Assembly: GCA_964017045.1 (NCBI GenBank)
Contig: OZ024807.1
Coordinates: forward strand, 14,392,941-14,456,940
Direction of reading: 5' to 3'
DNA: 64,000 nt
Origin: Omphiscola glabra
Taxonomy: Eukaryota > Mollusca > Gastropoda > Lymnaeidae
Position 1 is the stretch's first letter; every line of letters starts with the position of its first letter. This document shows, piece after piece, positions 25,447-38,260 of this stretch. Below the pieces are notes generated by a model that worked only from the letters and a program-made list of their open reading frames with translations, had not been told where the DNA came from and searched no databases. The position numbers were made by a program, and so were the translations under genes.

Positions 25447-25750
25447 GAGTTCCTAGTCAAACTTGCCTACCGCATTAGAGTTCCTAGTCATATTTGCCAA
25501 CCATATTAGAGCACCTAGTCATATTTGCCAACCATATTAGAGCTCCTAGTCATATTTCCTACCATATTAGAGCACCTAGTCATATTTGCCTACCATATTA
25601 GAGCTCCTAGTCATATTTCCCTACATATTAGAGCTTCTAGTCATATTTTTCCTACCATATTAGAGCTCCTAGTCATATTTGCCTACCATATTAGAGCTCC
25701 TAGTCCTATTTGCCTACCATATTAGAGCTCCTAGTCATATTTGCCTACTA
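25447..25750. repeat. 31 bp minisatellite, about 10 copies
   Basis: Core CATATTAGAGCTCCTAGTCA then TATTTGCCTAC. Confidence 0.95.
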
Positions 25751-26462
25751 GGGATGAACACGGGAGCAATAAGCTGACGGGATAAGAATATTTTAGTAGC
25801 TGGTGGCGTAATTATATCTTCGACTCCGGACATTTTACTGTAAAAATATCCCTAACGAATTGACCATGTCGCCATTCAAAAGTTATCCGTATAGCTTCAT
25901 CAGACGCTAATGAATATGGACAAAATGTCTTTTAAGTGAAAGGAACTGGGGATCTTACGCGTATTATGTTTATTGCAACGGTGTTCCCCCCCCACCACTA
26001 GACTTCCCTAAGGTTAAACACAACAAACAAAGCCACCAGCTTTTGTTACGACCCTGCCCCCACTAAGCCACTTCTTTACGGTTTCTATTTCTCTGGCTGA
26101 TTACTTCGACATCTCAACTCTTTAGACACTGCCCGTCCCTCACAGAACGGCATCTAATGTTTTTTTTTTCCTTTTTTTAAAAAAAAGAAAAAGTATGTAT
26201 AAAAAAATCAATTCACGGGCGACACAGCAGCAACAAATCGTAAAATCAAATCATCGTGGTCCACAGATCAACAAAACATCTTCGCTGGAATCATTTATTC
26301 AAGAGGTACCTCAGTGGGCCTGAGGCTATTTGAGTAGGTCAAAAGGGCGGGGGGGGGGGGCGAATTTAATATTCTCATCAACAGAGAGCGGAAAACATCC
26401 AATAATCTGTATCAATGGCAGGGTTGAAATTGAATAGTACATCGAGATGTATTGATTTATTT
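25751..26462. other. Intergenic, no gene recognised
   Basis: A T10/A8 hairpin-like run at 26160-26195 and a G tract near 26350. Nothing else is visible. Confidence 0.65.
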
Positions 26463-29400
26463 CTTAATGTTTAAATCAATAATTCACTTAATGTTTAAAT
26501 CAATAATTCACTCAATGTTTGAATCAATATTTCACTCAATGTTTGAATCAATATTTCACTCAATGTTTGAATCAATATTTCCCTCAATGTTTGAATCAAT
26601 ATTTCACTCAATGTTTGAATCAATATTTCACTCAATGTTTGAATCAATATTTCACTCAATGTTTGAATCAATATTTCCCTCAATGTTTGAATCAATATTT
26701 CACTCAATGTTTGAATCAATATTTCACTCAATGTTTGAATGAATATTTCACTCAATGTTTGAATCAATATTTCACTCAATGTTTGAATCAATATTTAAAT
26801 CAATATTTTACTTCAATGTTTGAATCAATGTTTCACTCAATGTTTGAATCAATAATTCACTCAATGTTTGAATCAATAATTCACTCAATGTTTGAATCAA
26901 TATTTCACTCAATGTTTGAATCAATATTTCACTCAATGTTTGAATCAATATTTCACTCAATGTTTGAATCAATATTTCACTCAATGTTTGAATCAATATT
27001 TGAATCAATATTTTACTCAATGTTTGAATCAATGTTTGAATCAAAGTTTCACTCAATGTTTGACTCAATATTTCACTCAATGTTTGAATCAATATTTCAC
27101 TCAATGTTTGAATCAATATTTCACTCAATGTTTGAATCAATATTTCACTCAATGTTTGAATCAATATTTCACTCAATGTTTGAATCAATATTTCACTCAA
27201 TGTTTGAATCAATAATTCACTCAATGTTTGAATCAATATTTCACTCAATGTTTGAATCAATATTTAAATCAATATTTTACTTCAATGTTTGAATCAATGT
27301 TTCAATCAATATTTCACTCAATGTTTGAATCAATATTTGAATCAATATTTTACTCAATGTTTGAATCAATGTTTGAATCAAAGTTTCACTCAATGTTTGA
27401 CTCAATATTTCACTCAATGTTTGAATCAATATTTCACTCAATGTTTGAATCAATATTTCACTCAATGTTTGAATCAATATTTCACTCAATGTTTGAATCA
27501 ATATTTCACTCAATGTTTGAATCAATATTTCACTCAATGTTTGAATCAATATTTCACTCAATGTTTGAATCAATATTTCACTCAATGTTTGAATCAATAT
27601 TTCACTCAATGTTTGAATCAATATTTCACTCAATGTTTGAATCAATAATTCACTCAATGTTTGAATCAATATTTCACTCAATGTTTGAATCAATATTTCA
27701 CTCAATGTTTGAATCAATATTTCACTCAATGTTTGAATCAATATTTCACTCAATGTTTGAATCAATATTTCACTCAATTTTTGAATCAATATTTCACTCA
27801 ATGTTTGAATCAATATTTCACTCAATGTTTGAATCAATATTTCACTCAATGTTTGAATCAATAATTCACTCAATGTTTGAATCAATATTTCACTCAATTT
27901 TTGAATCAATATTTCACTCAATGTTTGAATCAATATTTCACTCAATGTTTGAATCAATATTTCACTCAATGATTGAATCAATATTTCACTCAATGTTTGA
28001 ATCAATAATTCACTCAATGTTTGAATCAATATTTCACTCAATGTTTGAATCAATATTTCACTCAATGTTTGAATCAATATTTCACTCAATGATTGAATCA
28101 ATATTTCACTCAATGTTTGAATCAATAATTCACTCAATGTTTGAATCAATATTTCACTCAATTTTTGAATCAATATTTCACTCAATGTTTGAATCAATAT
28201 TTCACTCAATGTTTGAATCAATATTTCACTCAATGATTGAATCAATATTTCACTCAATGTTTGAATCAATAATTCACTCAATGTTTGAATCAATATTTCA
28301 CTCAATGTTTGAATCAATATTTCACTCAATGTTTGACTCAATGTTTCACTCAATGTTTGAATCAATAATTCACTCAATGTTTGAATCAATAATTCACTCA
28401 ATGTTTGAATCAATATTTCACTCAATGTTTGAATCAATATTTCACTCAATGTTTGAATCAATATTTCACTCAATGTTTGAATCAATATTTCACTCAATGT
28501 TTGAATCAATATTTCACTCAATGTTTGAATCAATATTTCACTCAATGTTTGAATCAATAATTCACTCAATGTTTGAATCAATATTTCACTCAATGTTTGA
28601 ATCAATATTTGAATCAATATTTTACTTCAATGTTTGAATCAATGTTTGAATCAATGTTTCACTCAATGTTTGACTCAATAATTCACTAAATGTTTGAATC
28701 AATATTTCACTCAATGTTTGAATCAATATTTGAATCAATATTTTACTCAATGTTTGAATCAATGTTTGAATCAAAGTTTCACTCAATGTTTAACTCAATA
28801 TTTCACTCAATGTTTGAATCAATATTTCACTCAATGTTTGAATCAATATTTCACTCAATGTTTGAATCAATATTTCACTCAATGTTTGAATCAATATTTC
28901 ACTCAATGTTTGAATCAATATTTCACTCAATGTTTGAATCAATAATTCACTCAATGTTTGAATCAAGATTTCACTCAATGTTTGAATCAATATTTCACTC
29001 AATGTTTGAATCAATATTTCACTCAATGTTTGAATCAATATTTCACTCAATGTTTGAATCAATAATTCACTCAATGTTTGAATCAATAATTCACTCAATG
29101 TTTGAATCAATATTTCACTCAATGTTTGAATCAATATTTCACTCAATGTTTGAATCAATATTTCACTCAATGTTTGAATCAATAATTCACTCAATGTTTG
29201 AATCAATATTTCACTCAATGTTTGAATCAATATTTCACTCAATGTTTGAATCAATATTTCACTCAATGTTTGAATCAATATTTCACTCAATGTTTGAATC
29301 AATATTTCACTCAATGTTTGAATCAATATTTCACTCAATGTTTGAATCAATATTTCACTCAATGTTTGAATCAATATTTCACTCAATGTTTGAATCAATA

Positions 29401-31450
29401 TTTCACTAAATGTTTGAATCAATATTTCACTCAATGATTGAATCAATATTTCACTCAATGTTTGAATCAATATTTCACTCAATGTTTGACTCAATGTTTC
29501 ACTCAATGTTTGAATCAATAATTCACTCAATGTTTGAATCAATAATTCACTCAATGTTTGAATCAATATTTCACTCAATGTTTGAATCAATATTTCACTC
29601 AATGTTTGAATCAATATTTCACTCAATGTTTGAATCAATATTTGAATCAATATTTTACTTTAATGTTTGAATCAATGTTTGAATCAATGTTTCACTCAAT
29701 GTTTGACTCAATAATTCACTCAATGTTTGAATCAATATTTCACTCAATGTTTGAATCAATATTTGAATCAATATTTTACTCAATGTTTGAATCAATGTTT
29801 GAATCAAAGTTTCACTCGATGTTTGACTCAATATTTCACTCAATGTTTGAATCAATATTTCACTCAATGTTTGAATCAATATTTCACTCAATGTTTGAAT
29901 CAATAATTCACTCAATGTTTGAATCAATATTTCACTCAATGTTTGAATCAATATTTCACTCAATGTTTGAATCAATATTTCACTCAATGTTTGAATCAAT
30001 ATTTCACTCAATGTTTGAATCAATATTTCACTCAATGTTTGAATCAATAATTCACTCAATGTTTGAATCAATAATTCACTCAATGTTTGAATCGATATTT
30101 CACTCAATGTTTGAATCAATATTTCACTCAATGTTTGAATCAATATTTCACTCAATGTTTGAATCAATATTTCACTCAATGTTTGAATCAATATTTCACT
30201 CAATGTTTGAATCAATATTTGAATCAATATTTTACTCAATGTTTGAATCAATATTTCACTCAATGTTTGAATCAATATTTCACTCAATGTTTGAATCAAT
30301 GTTTGAATCAAAGTTTCACTCAATGTTTGAATCAATATTTCACTCAATGTTTGAATCGATATTTCACTCAATGTTTGAATCAATATTTCACTCAATGTTT
30401 GAATCAATATTTCACTCAATGTTTGAATCAATATTTCACTCAATGTTTGAATCAATATTTCACTCAATGTTTGAATCGATATTTCACTCAATGTTTGAAT
30501 CAATATTTCACTCAATGTTTGAATCAATATTTCACTCAATGTTTGAATCAATATTTCACTCAATGTTTGAATCAATATTTCACTCAATGTTTGAATCAAT
30601 ATTTCACTCAATGTTTGAATCAATATTTCACTCAATGTTTGAATCAATGTTTGAATCAAAGTTTCACTCAATGTTTGAATCAATATTTCACTCAATGTTT
30701 GAATCAATATTTCACTCAATGTTTGAATCAATGTTTGAATCAAAGTTTCACTCAATGTTTGAATCAATATTTCACTCAATGTTTGAATCGATATTTCACT
30801 CAATGTTTGAATCAATATTTCACTCAATGTTTGAATCAATATTTCACTCAATGTTTGAATCAATATTTCACTCAATGTTTGAATCAATATTTCACTCAAT
30901 GTTTGAATCGATATTTCACTCAATGTTTGAATCAATATTTCACTCAATGTTTGAATCAATATTTCACTCAATGTTTGAATCAATATTTCACTCAATGTTT
31001 GAATCAATATTTCACTCAATGTTTGAATCAATATTTCACTCAATGTTTGAATCAATATTTCACTCAATGTTTGAATCAATATTTCACTCAATGTTTGAAT
31101 CAATATTTCACTCAATGTTTGAATCAATATTTCACTCAATGTTTGAATCAATATTTCACTCAATGTTTGAATCAATATTTCACTCAATGTTTGAATCAAT
31201 GTTTCACTCAATGTTTGAATCAATATTTCACTCAATGTTTGAATCAATGTTTCACTCAATGTTTGAATCAATAATTCACTCAATGTTTGAATCAATATTT
31301 CACTCAATGTTTGAATCAATATTTCACTCAATGTTTGAATCAATATTTCACTCAATGTTTGAATCAATGTTTCACTCAATGTTTGAATCAATATTTCACT
31401 AAATGTTTGAATCAATATTTCACTCAATGTTTGAATCAATAATTCACTCC
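26463..31450. repeat. 5 kb minisatellite, 24 bp unit of two related 12-mers, about 207 copies
   Basis: The dominant unit is AATCAATATTTCACTCAATG plus TTTG; the two halves AATCAATRTTTG and CTCAATATTTCA are related. Minor types have AATAATTCAC, AATCGATATTT, CAATTTTTGAA or CAATGATTGAA. A marker block with AATCAATATTTGAATCAATA and AATCAAAGTTTCACTCAATG recurs near 26990, 27330, 28720 and 29750, showing segmental duplication inside the array. Period 24 keeps frames open on both strands: MFESIFHS repeats up to 614 residues (29558-31402) and LIQTLSEI repeats up to 689 residues. Codon choice follows the DNA repeat, with no start context or flanking exons. Confidence 0.98.
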
Positions 31451-31903
31451 CCCCGAGGGGAGTCGGTGTCACACGCCTGCTTATGACGCCGACCCCCCCG
31501 ATCCCCCCAAGGGGAGTCGGTGACACACGCCTGCTTATGACGCCGACCCCCGACCCCCCAAGGGGAGTCGGTGACACACGCCTGCTTATGACGCCGACAC
31601 CCCGACCCCCACCCCTCCGAGGGGAGTCGGTGACACACGCCTGCTTATGACGCCGACCCCCCGACCCCCCAAGGGGAGTCGGTGTCACACGCCTGCTTAT
31701 GACGCCGACCCCCCGACACCCCAAGGGGAGTCGGTGTCACACGCCTGCTTATGACGCCCACCCCCGAGCCCCCAGGGGAGTCGGTGTCACACGCCTGCTT
31801 ATGACGCCCACCCCCCGACCCCCCTAAGGGGAGTCGGTGTCACACGCCTGCTTATGACGCCGACCCCCCAAGGGGAGTCGGTGTCACACGCCTGCTTATG
31901 ACG
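31448..31903. repeat. GC-rich minisatellite, units about 45-60 bp, 9 copies, hairpin-forming
   Basis: Core GGGGAGTCGGTGTCACACGC then CTGCTTATGACGCCGACCCC. In each full unit GTCGGTGTC can pair with GACGCCGAC (nine pairs with one T-G wobble) around a 14-base loop. It directly abuts the AT-rich 24 bp array with no spacer. Confidence 0.95.
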
Positions 31904-32018
31904 CTAAATTGTAAACATTACATGTCAATATAAAACGAAAACAATTCAGGTCATCTCCGAGGCCACCCCCCCCCCCCAACACTACCAGCCAATTTGATCT
32001 AGTTTTCACAGACTAGAG

Positions 32019-32381
32019 CAGGGGTGGGCAAACTAAGGCCCGCGGGCTGCATGCGGCCCGGCAACTGATATTATGTGGCCCTCGAAGGCATTTAGAAAAT
32101 TAAAAAAATTACTATGTTTTTAAGTTATTTTGTGGAATTTTACAGAATTTCATGCACCGTTATAATTTTAAAAACATTTTTGATCAAATTTCTTTCTAAT
32201 TTTCTTTTTTTTTTTAACAGTCCTTGACCTTTGTCATGTAATGCTAAAATGCGAAACTACCGATTTTAATATAGGGAAATGTTTATCCATATTTAAAAAT
32301 TGGACATAATATACATGCTGCCCCCCAATAGCTTTACCTTTGTCAATGTGGCCCTCCGCACAAAAAGTTTGCCCACCCCTG
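32019..32381. mobile_element. hAT MITE with perfect 8 bp target duplication
   Basis: The 363 bp element starts CAGGGGTGGGCAAACTAAGG and ends AAGTTTGCCCACCCCTG, perfect inverted repeats of about 16 bp. It is flanked on both sides by gactagag (32011-32018 and 32382-32389), the 8 bp duplication expected of hAT. The interior is AT-rich with a subterminal GGCCCGCGGGC palindrome and no coding capacity. Confidence 0.93.
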
Positions 32382-32389
32382 GACTAGAG

Positions 32390-32952
32390 TCTTCCACAGC
32401 ACTCCCCCCCCCCCGGCTCATTCAATCTGCACCTCCCGGGAGGGAGTGAAGAGCTTCGCATGTGTACCCATCCCCCCCTCGGAACATGGCCCGTGTCCAC
32501 AGGGAAGCAATGACAATGCACGGGGGCCTTCCAGGCAGGTCTGACAGCATGGCCACCGTCTCCCAGAACAAAGGAGGATATTAACGCGAAAATTAACGAG
32601 GGTTCAATAGCAGCCCCAACCTCTCTTCCCACCCCTGCCCCCAACATCACCGAATGCTGTAATCCTCATATCTGTCGTGTGTGTAATTGCATGCAGGAGA
32701 GTGGGGTTGGTGGGACGGGGGGGGGGGGGGGGGGGCTTAATGAAGTGTGTGTGGGTGGCGAAGAGGTTTGGATCAAACCCAACTCATTTGCATAATCCAT
32801 GACGACCCTTACCCCGACAACCAAATGCTTTTTTAAAAAAAAGTGATGTCATTTCTCCGAAGAAACAAAATTTAAAAAAATTTTAAGTGGACCTGACACC
32901 GATGGAATTTTGTGAACTGTGAGACACTCCAAGTACATTGTTGTAATTATGT
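32390..32952. other. Intergenic, no gene recognised
   Basis: GC-rich with C and G tracts; no domain-bearing frame. Confidence 0.6.
32717..32735 (+). repeat. 19 bp G homopolymer
   Basis: The longest plus-strand G tract in the window, between unique sequence blocks. Confidence 0.95.
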
Positions 32953-33045
32953 GATCCACTACAGTGTTTTAATCATGTGATCCAATACAGTGTTTTAATC
33001 ATGTGATCCAATACAGTGTTTTAATCATGTGATCCACTATAGTGG
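32953..33045. repeat. Tandem repeat of about 26 bp, 4 copies
   Basis: Core ATGTGATCCAATACAGTGTT then TTAATC. Confidence 0.92.
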
Positions 33046-33084
33046 ACCGTGTGAGACACTCTAAGTACACTGTTTTATTCATTG

Positions 33085-33912
33085 TCGGTAGAACGGCCTT
33101 CCTGGCCGGTAGAGCGGCCTTCATTGCCGGTAGAACGGCCTTCATTGCCGGTAGAGCGGCCTTCATTGCCGGTAGAACGGCCTTCATTGCCGGTAGAACG
33201 GCCTTCATTGCCGGTAGAGCGGCCTTCATTGCCGGTAGGACGGCCTTCATTGCCAGTATAACAGCCTTCATTGCCGGTAAAACGGCCTTCCTTGCCGGTA
33301 GAACGGCCTTCCTTGTCGGTAGAACGGCCTTCCTTGCCGGTAGAACGACCTTCCTTGTCGGTAGAACGGCCTTCATTGCCGGTAGAACGGCCTTCATTGC
33401 CAGTAGAACGGCCTTCATTGCCGGTAGAACGGCCTTTATTTCCGGTAGAACGCCTTCCTTGCCGGTAGAATGGCCTTCATTTCCGGTGGAACGGCCTTCA
33501 TTGGCGGTAGAAGGGCCTTCCTTGCAGGTAGAACGGCCTTCATTGCCGGTAGAACGGCCTTCATTGCCGGTAGAACGGCCTTCATTGCCAGTAGAACGGC
33601 CTTCATTGCCGGTAGAACGGCCTTCATTGCCGGTAGAACGGCCTTCATTGCCAGTAGAGCGGTCTTCATTGCCGGTAGAACGGTCTTCATTGCCGGTAGA
33701 ACGACCTTCATTGCCTGTAGAACGGCCTTCCTTGTCAGTAGAGCGGTCTTCATTGCCAGTAGAGCGGCCTTCATTGCCGGTAGAACGACCTTCATTGCCG
33801 ATAGAGCGGCCTTCATTGCCAGTAGAGCGGCCTTCATTGCCAGTAGAGCAGTCTTCATTGCCAGTAGAGCGGTCTTCATTGCCGGTGGAATGGCCTTCCT
33901 TGCCGGTAGACC
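33085..33912. repeat. 21 bp minisatellite, about 39 copies
   Basis: Unit GGTAGAACGGCCTTCATTGCC minus the last base in my core GGTAGAACGGCCTTCATTGC. Seven-residue repeats appear in frames of both strands (PVERPSL, AGRTAFI, STGNEGR) because 21 is a multiple of three. No supporting exon structure. Confidence 0.97.
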
Positions 33913-34045
33913 ACCAAAACAAATCAACAACAGGACAAAACAATTCGGTGAGAGAGAGGGGGGGAGAGAGAGAGAGAGGGTGGTGATATGGGGAGAGATG
34001 CACATAGATGGAGAGGTAGAGAAAGACCAAGACAGCTTTGTATAC

Positions 34046-34455
34046 AAACATTACATCACACTACACACACACACACACATTACAACACAAACAGAAACAT
34101 TACAACACACAGACACATTTAAACAGACAATACCCACACACAAACACTGCAACACGCAACATCCACACAAACATTACAACACACACACACATTTAAACAC
34201 ACAATACCCACAAACAAACACTGCAACACTCAACATCCACACAAACATTACAACACACACACACACATTTAAACACACAATACCCACACACAAACACTGC
34301 AACACTCAACATCCACACAAACATTACAACACACACACACATTTAAACACACAATACCCACAAACAAACACTGCAACACTCAACATCCACACAAACATTA
34401 CAACACAAAGACACATTTACACAGACAATACCCACTCACAAACACTGCAACACAC
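34046..34455. repeat. AC-rich tandem repeat, unit about 74 bp, about 5 copies
   Basis: Units contain ACAAACATTACAACACACAC, CATTTAAACACACAATACCC and CACTGCAACACTCAACATCC. Confidence 0.93.
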
Positions 34456-35025
34456 TCACACGCATACATACACAACACGAACTAAACCTCAGAGAGAATC
34501 CACAAACATACACCAAAAGCGACCGAGCTATTTAATGAAAACGAAAGTTATCGGATTTTTAGACAAGGAAAAAAAAATACTTTTTTTTTTGTTCATTCCA
34601 AATCCCCAGCAATAATTATTGTGAAAGCAAATTAATGCATATAAAAATAATTGAGCTCCGCAATGGCCCGGCCAAAAATCGCTTAGAAACACAAGGGAGG
34701 CCCGGGACACACCCACCTCTCACCCGCCCACAACTGCACATCTCCCTTCAATCAGCTGTTTAGTTAGCGAGCAGCGAGCCCATTGGGCTGTGCATCCATT
34801 ATCTTTTTCAAATTTGCCCAAGATTGCCCACGAAAATGGAGGAGAAGCTGGTGCGATGGACTGGAAGGGCACAAAGAAAGGGGGGTTGAGGGTGGGGTGG
34901 AGATGGGTTTGGGCAGGGGTGGGGGAGGAGAACTACAGGGGAAGCAAGTCAAACGGTCTCATAAGAACGTTTTGTGACGTAGTTTATCGCATGAAACCAA
35001 GAAAAGTAAATGTTTTTATTTTAAA
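34456..35025. other. Intergenic, no gene recognised
   Basis: Unique sequence with G-rich stretches near 34880-34930. Confidence 0.6.
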
Positions 35026-35200
35026 AAAGTTACTCGCCCTTACGTTGAACAATGAAAGAGCTACCTGCCGTTATGTTGAGCAATGTAAGAGTTACACGCC
35101 CTTATGTTGAGCGATGTAAGAGTTACCCGCCCTTATGGTGAACAATGTAAGAGTTACATGCCCTTGTGTTGAGCAATGTAAGAGTTACCTACCCTAGAGT
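35026..35200. repeat. 31 bp minisatellite, about 5.5 copies
   Basis: Core CGCCCTTATGTTGAGCAATG then TAAGAGTTAC. Confidence 0.93.
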
Positions 35201-35377
35201 TGCCTAAACAGTCATTGCAGTTATATAGCGATGTTACGTAAGGAGAATCACTGTCTTTTTTAGGGAAATAGGGAAAAATGGGAGGGAAGGAGAATCTATC
35301 ATTTGTACTTTAATTTCTTTAAATTATGAGACTAACCAATGAAGCTTATTTATTTATTTAATTTTAGTGTCAGAGAC

Positions 35378-35600
35378 GGTCATTTATTTCACTCTCAAAG
35401 ACAGTTATTTCAGTTTACTCTCACAGATAGTTAGTTATTTCAGTTTACTCTCACAGATAGTTAGTTATTTCAGTTTACTCTCACAGATAGTTAGTTATTT
35501 CAGTTTACTCTCACAGATAGTTAGTTATTTCAGTTTACTCTCACATATAGTTAGTTATTTCAGTTTACTCTCACAGATGGTTACTTGTTTTAAATTACTC
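35378..35600. repeat. 30 bp minisatellite, about 7 copies
   Basis: Core ACAGATAGTTAGTTATTTCA then GTTTACTCTC. Confidence 0.95.
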
Positions 35601-35872
35601 TCAAGTGCATATATTGATAAAATGCATTAGAATAGATTAAATTTAAGAATGGATAACCTTTGTAGACAATATAGGACCTTGATCAGAAGCTCAACTGAAT
35701 TAGTCCTAAATTAAACATCCAATGATTGACAGTGCCCGTTGACAGTGCATTTTCACAGGGTGGTATACAGTTTAGAAAAAAACAACTCAAATGTGTGCTA
35801 AAGAAATCGTTTTTGACTTCTTTGCCAAGGTACGCCGGTGTCATCATACGGTGCACGCGACTTTCCGCGTTT

Positions 35873-36000
35873 GGCGACGACGCTGGACGTCCCATCGTGG
35901 TGCACATGCTGCAAATTGACGTCAACTTGATGTTGGTGACGACACTGGACGTCCCATCGTGATGCAAATGCTGCAAATTGACGTCAACTTTATGTGGGAA
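35873..36000. repeat. Two-copy direct repeat of about 63 bp
   Basis: Both copies contain CTGGACGTCCCATCGTG and CTGCAAATTGACGTCAAC, including a TGACGTCA palindrome. Confidence 0.88.
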
Positions 36001-37309
36001 ACGTCACCATGGCGAACAGCTGTTGCCCACGTCATAATTCTCCTATGGCTCACCAACCCACATGCACCACCAGCCCGCCCGCTAAGGTGCACCTGGGCGG
36101 CATATTCCAATGTTTGCTGCGAGAAATCGGTGAAGGGGCGGGACATACAGGCCGAGAAAAAAAAATGTAAACAAATCGGCGGCCATCTTTGTTTATTGTC
36201 CTCCACTCATACGATCTTCATGCGTGGCATGTCACAGCTCCCCATCACCACACCTCTACCTGTCAAATCTCCCCACCGCCCCCTCTTGTTATCAACCCTC
36301 TTCCTTGTGCTCTAATATCACATGCCTGCTGAGTGTTGTTTCCCCTCTCTCATAAACCATTTAAAAAGAGATACCTCAGTGAGTGGACCAAGTTTATGAC
36401 AACCAGATCTCGCTCCCCGGCCCCTCTCTCCCATGAAATAAATAAGAAATCCTCCTCTGTATTGTTTACATCCTTGACGTCACACTAAATGAAAGATTGC
36501 GTTAACTTTCTTGTCGAAAAGAAACAACTGAAGAATTACATCAACCAACCAACCAACCCGGACACATTACAATTTTCAGAAGCGGATACATTTTACCGAC
36601 CACGAATAGAGGTCAAGAAGGTCCGACCGCCAGGACTAGCAAGCTATCCCCCCCCCTTCTTTTGGTTTTCTCCTCTTGCTGGTCCCCAGCAGGTTAGCGT
36701 AGAAGCTGGACACACACACAGAGAGGGAGAGAGAGAGGGAGAGAGAAGGAGGGGGAGAAGCTGCAGCATGTGATACAAGGCAGATGTGCAGGAACTGATA
36801 GAAAATCAATGGGATGGACGCAACAACACTTTCAACACCAGCGGTGGGGGGGGGGGGGTGCGGGGACCAGGGGGGTTACAAGGGGTTAGGGAGGGAGATG
36901 CCCTCATGGTCACGTGAGGAGGAGGAGGAGAGGAGAAAAGTAGCTGTGAGGCAAAGATCTCGTGGAACATAGAGTAATGTTTTGGAAGGGATAGGGGAAA
37001 AAAAAGAGGATTGAAGAGAGTGTATCAGAGAGTATAGCAAATAGTGCAGCAGATAGTGTAGCAGATAGTGTAGCAGAGAGAGTATTTTTCATTATCAATA
37101 AACGTACATTCAATCCCGAATTTTTCTGCCAGGTGAACACCGCAAAAGTTAAACATTATTTAAACGCTTATGTAGTCAATGTCTGCTGTCCGCAGTACTG
37201 ATAAAGTCATCTTTTGATTTTCGTACAGCCGATCAAGTCAATCTTTACTTTCCACATAAACGCTCTACTGTTTCAATCCGTCAGACATCACCGTTGATAA
37301 GCATTTCAT
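36001..37309. other. Intergenic, no gene recognised
   Basis: Contains a (GA)n run at 36718-36765, a G tract near 36846 and a short GTAGCAGATAGT repeat at 37030-37080. Confidence 0.65.
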
Positions 37310-37965
37310 AGACAGGAGGTACAAGGTCGTAGCGAACGGAGCAGGAGGTACAAGATAGTAACAAACGGAGCAGGAGGTACAAGGTCGTAACAAACGGAGC
37401 AGGAGGTAAAAGATCGTAACAAACGGAGCAGGAGGTACAAGATCGTAACAAACGGAGCAGGAGGTACAAGATCGTAACAAAAGGGACAGGATTTAAAAGA
37501 TCGGAACAAACGGAGCAGGAGGTACAAGGTCGTAACAAACGGAGCAGGAGGTACAAGATCGTAACAAACGGAGCAGGAGGTACAAGATCATAACAAACGG
37601 GGCAGGAGGTACAAGATCATAACAAACGGAGCAGGAGGTACAAGATCGTAACAAACGGAGCAGGAGGTACAAGATCATAACAAACGGAGCAAGAGGTACA
37701 AGATCGTAACAAACTGAGCAGGAGGTACAAGATCGTAACAAACGGAGCAGGAGGTACAAGATCATAACAAACGGAGCAGGAGGTACAAGATCGTAACAAA
37801 CGGAGCAGGAGGTACAAGATCATAACAAACGGAGCAGGAGGTACAAGATCGTAACAAACGGAGCAGGAGGTACAAGATCATAACAAACGGAGCAGGAGGT
37901 ACAAGATCGTAACAAACGGAGCAGGAGGTACAAGATCATAACAAACGGAGCAGGAGGTACACGAT
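37310..37965. repeat. 29 bp minisatellite, about 22 copies
   Basis: Core ACGGAGCAGGAGGTACAAGA then TCGTAACAA. Copies alternate GATCGTAAC and GATCATAAC on the right, suggesting a 58 bp dimer unit there. Confidence 0.96.
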
Positions 37966-38082
37966 CTGAAAATGCATTATTGTCTTTTACGATTCAGCTA
38001 TTCACTCCGAGGCAGAGGTGTACAGAACGGCGGTGTGAAGTTTACGGAATGGTGCAGAGATATTTGCAAGCGCAACTGTGCA

Positions 38083-38260
38083 CTCAAGTCACGTCATGTG
38101 TGCACTCAAGTCACGTCATGTGTGCACTCAAGTCACGTCATGTGTGCACTCAAGTCACGTGTGCACTCAAGTCACGTGTGCACTCAAGTCACGTGTGCAC
38201 TCAAGTCACGTGTGCACTCAAGTCACGTGTGCACTCAAGTCACGTGTGCACTCATGTCAC
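38083..38260. repeat. 17-20 bp minisatellite carrying E-boxes, about 10 copies
   Basis: Core GTGCACTCAAGTCACGT. From about 38157 six units at 17 bp spacing create the palindrome CACGTG at the unit junction; the left units have TCACGTCATG instead. Confidence 0.95.

Noticed and set aside
29558..31402. 614-codon open frame of MFESIFHS repeats, and the 689-codon frame on the other strand
   Set aside because: Open only because the 24 bp unit has no stop in several frames. Both strands are open, residues follow the DNA unit, and no exon or start context exists.
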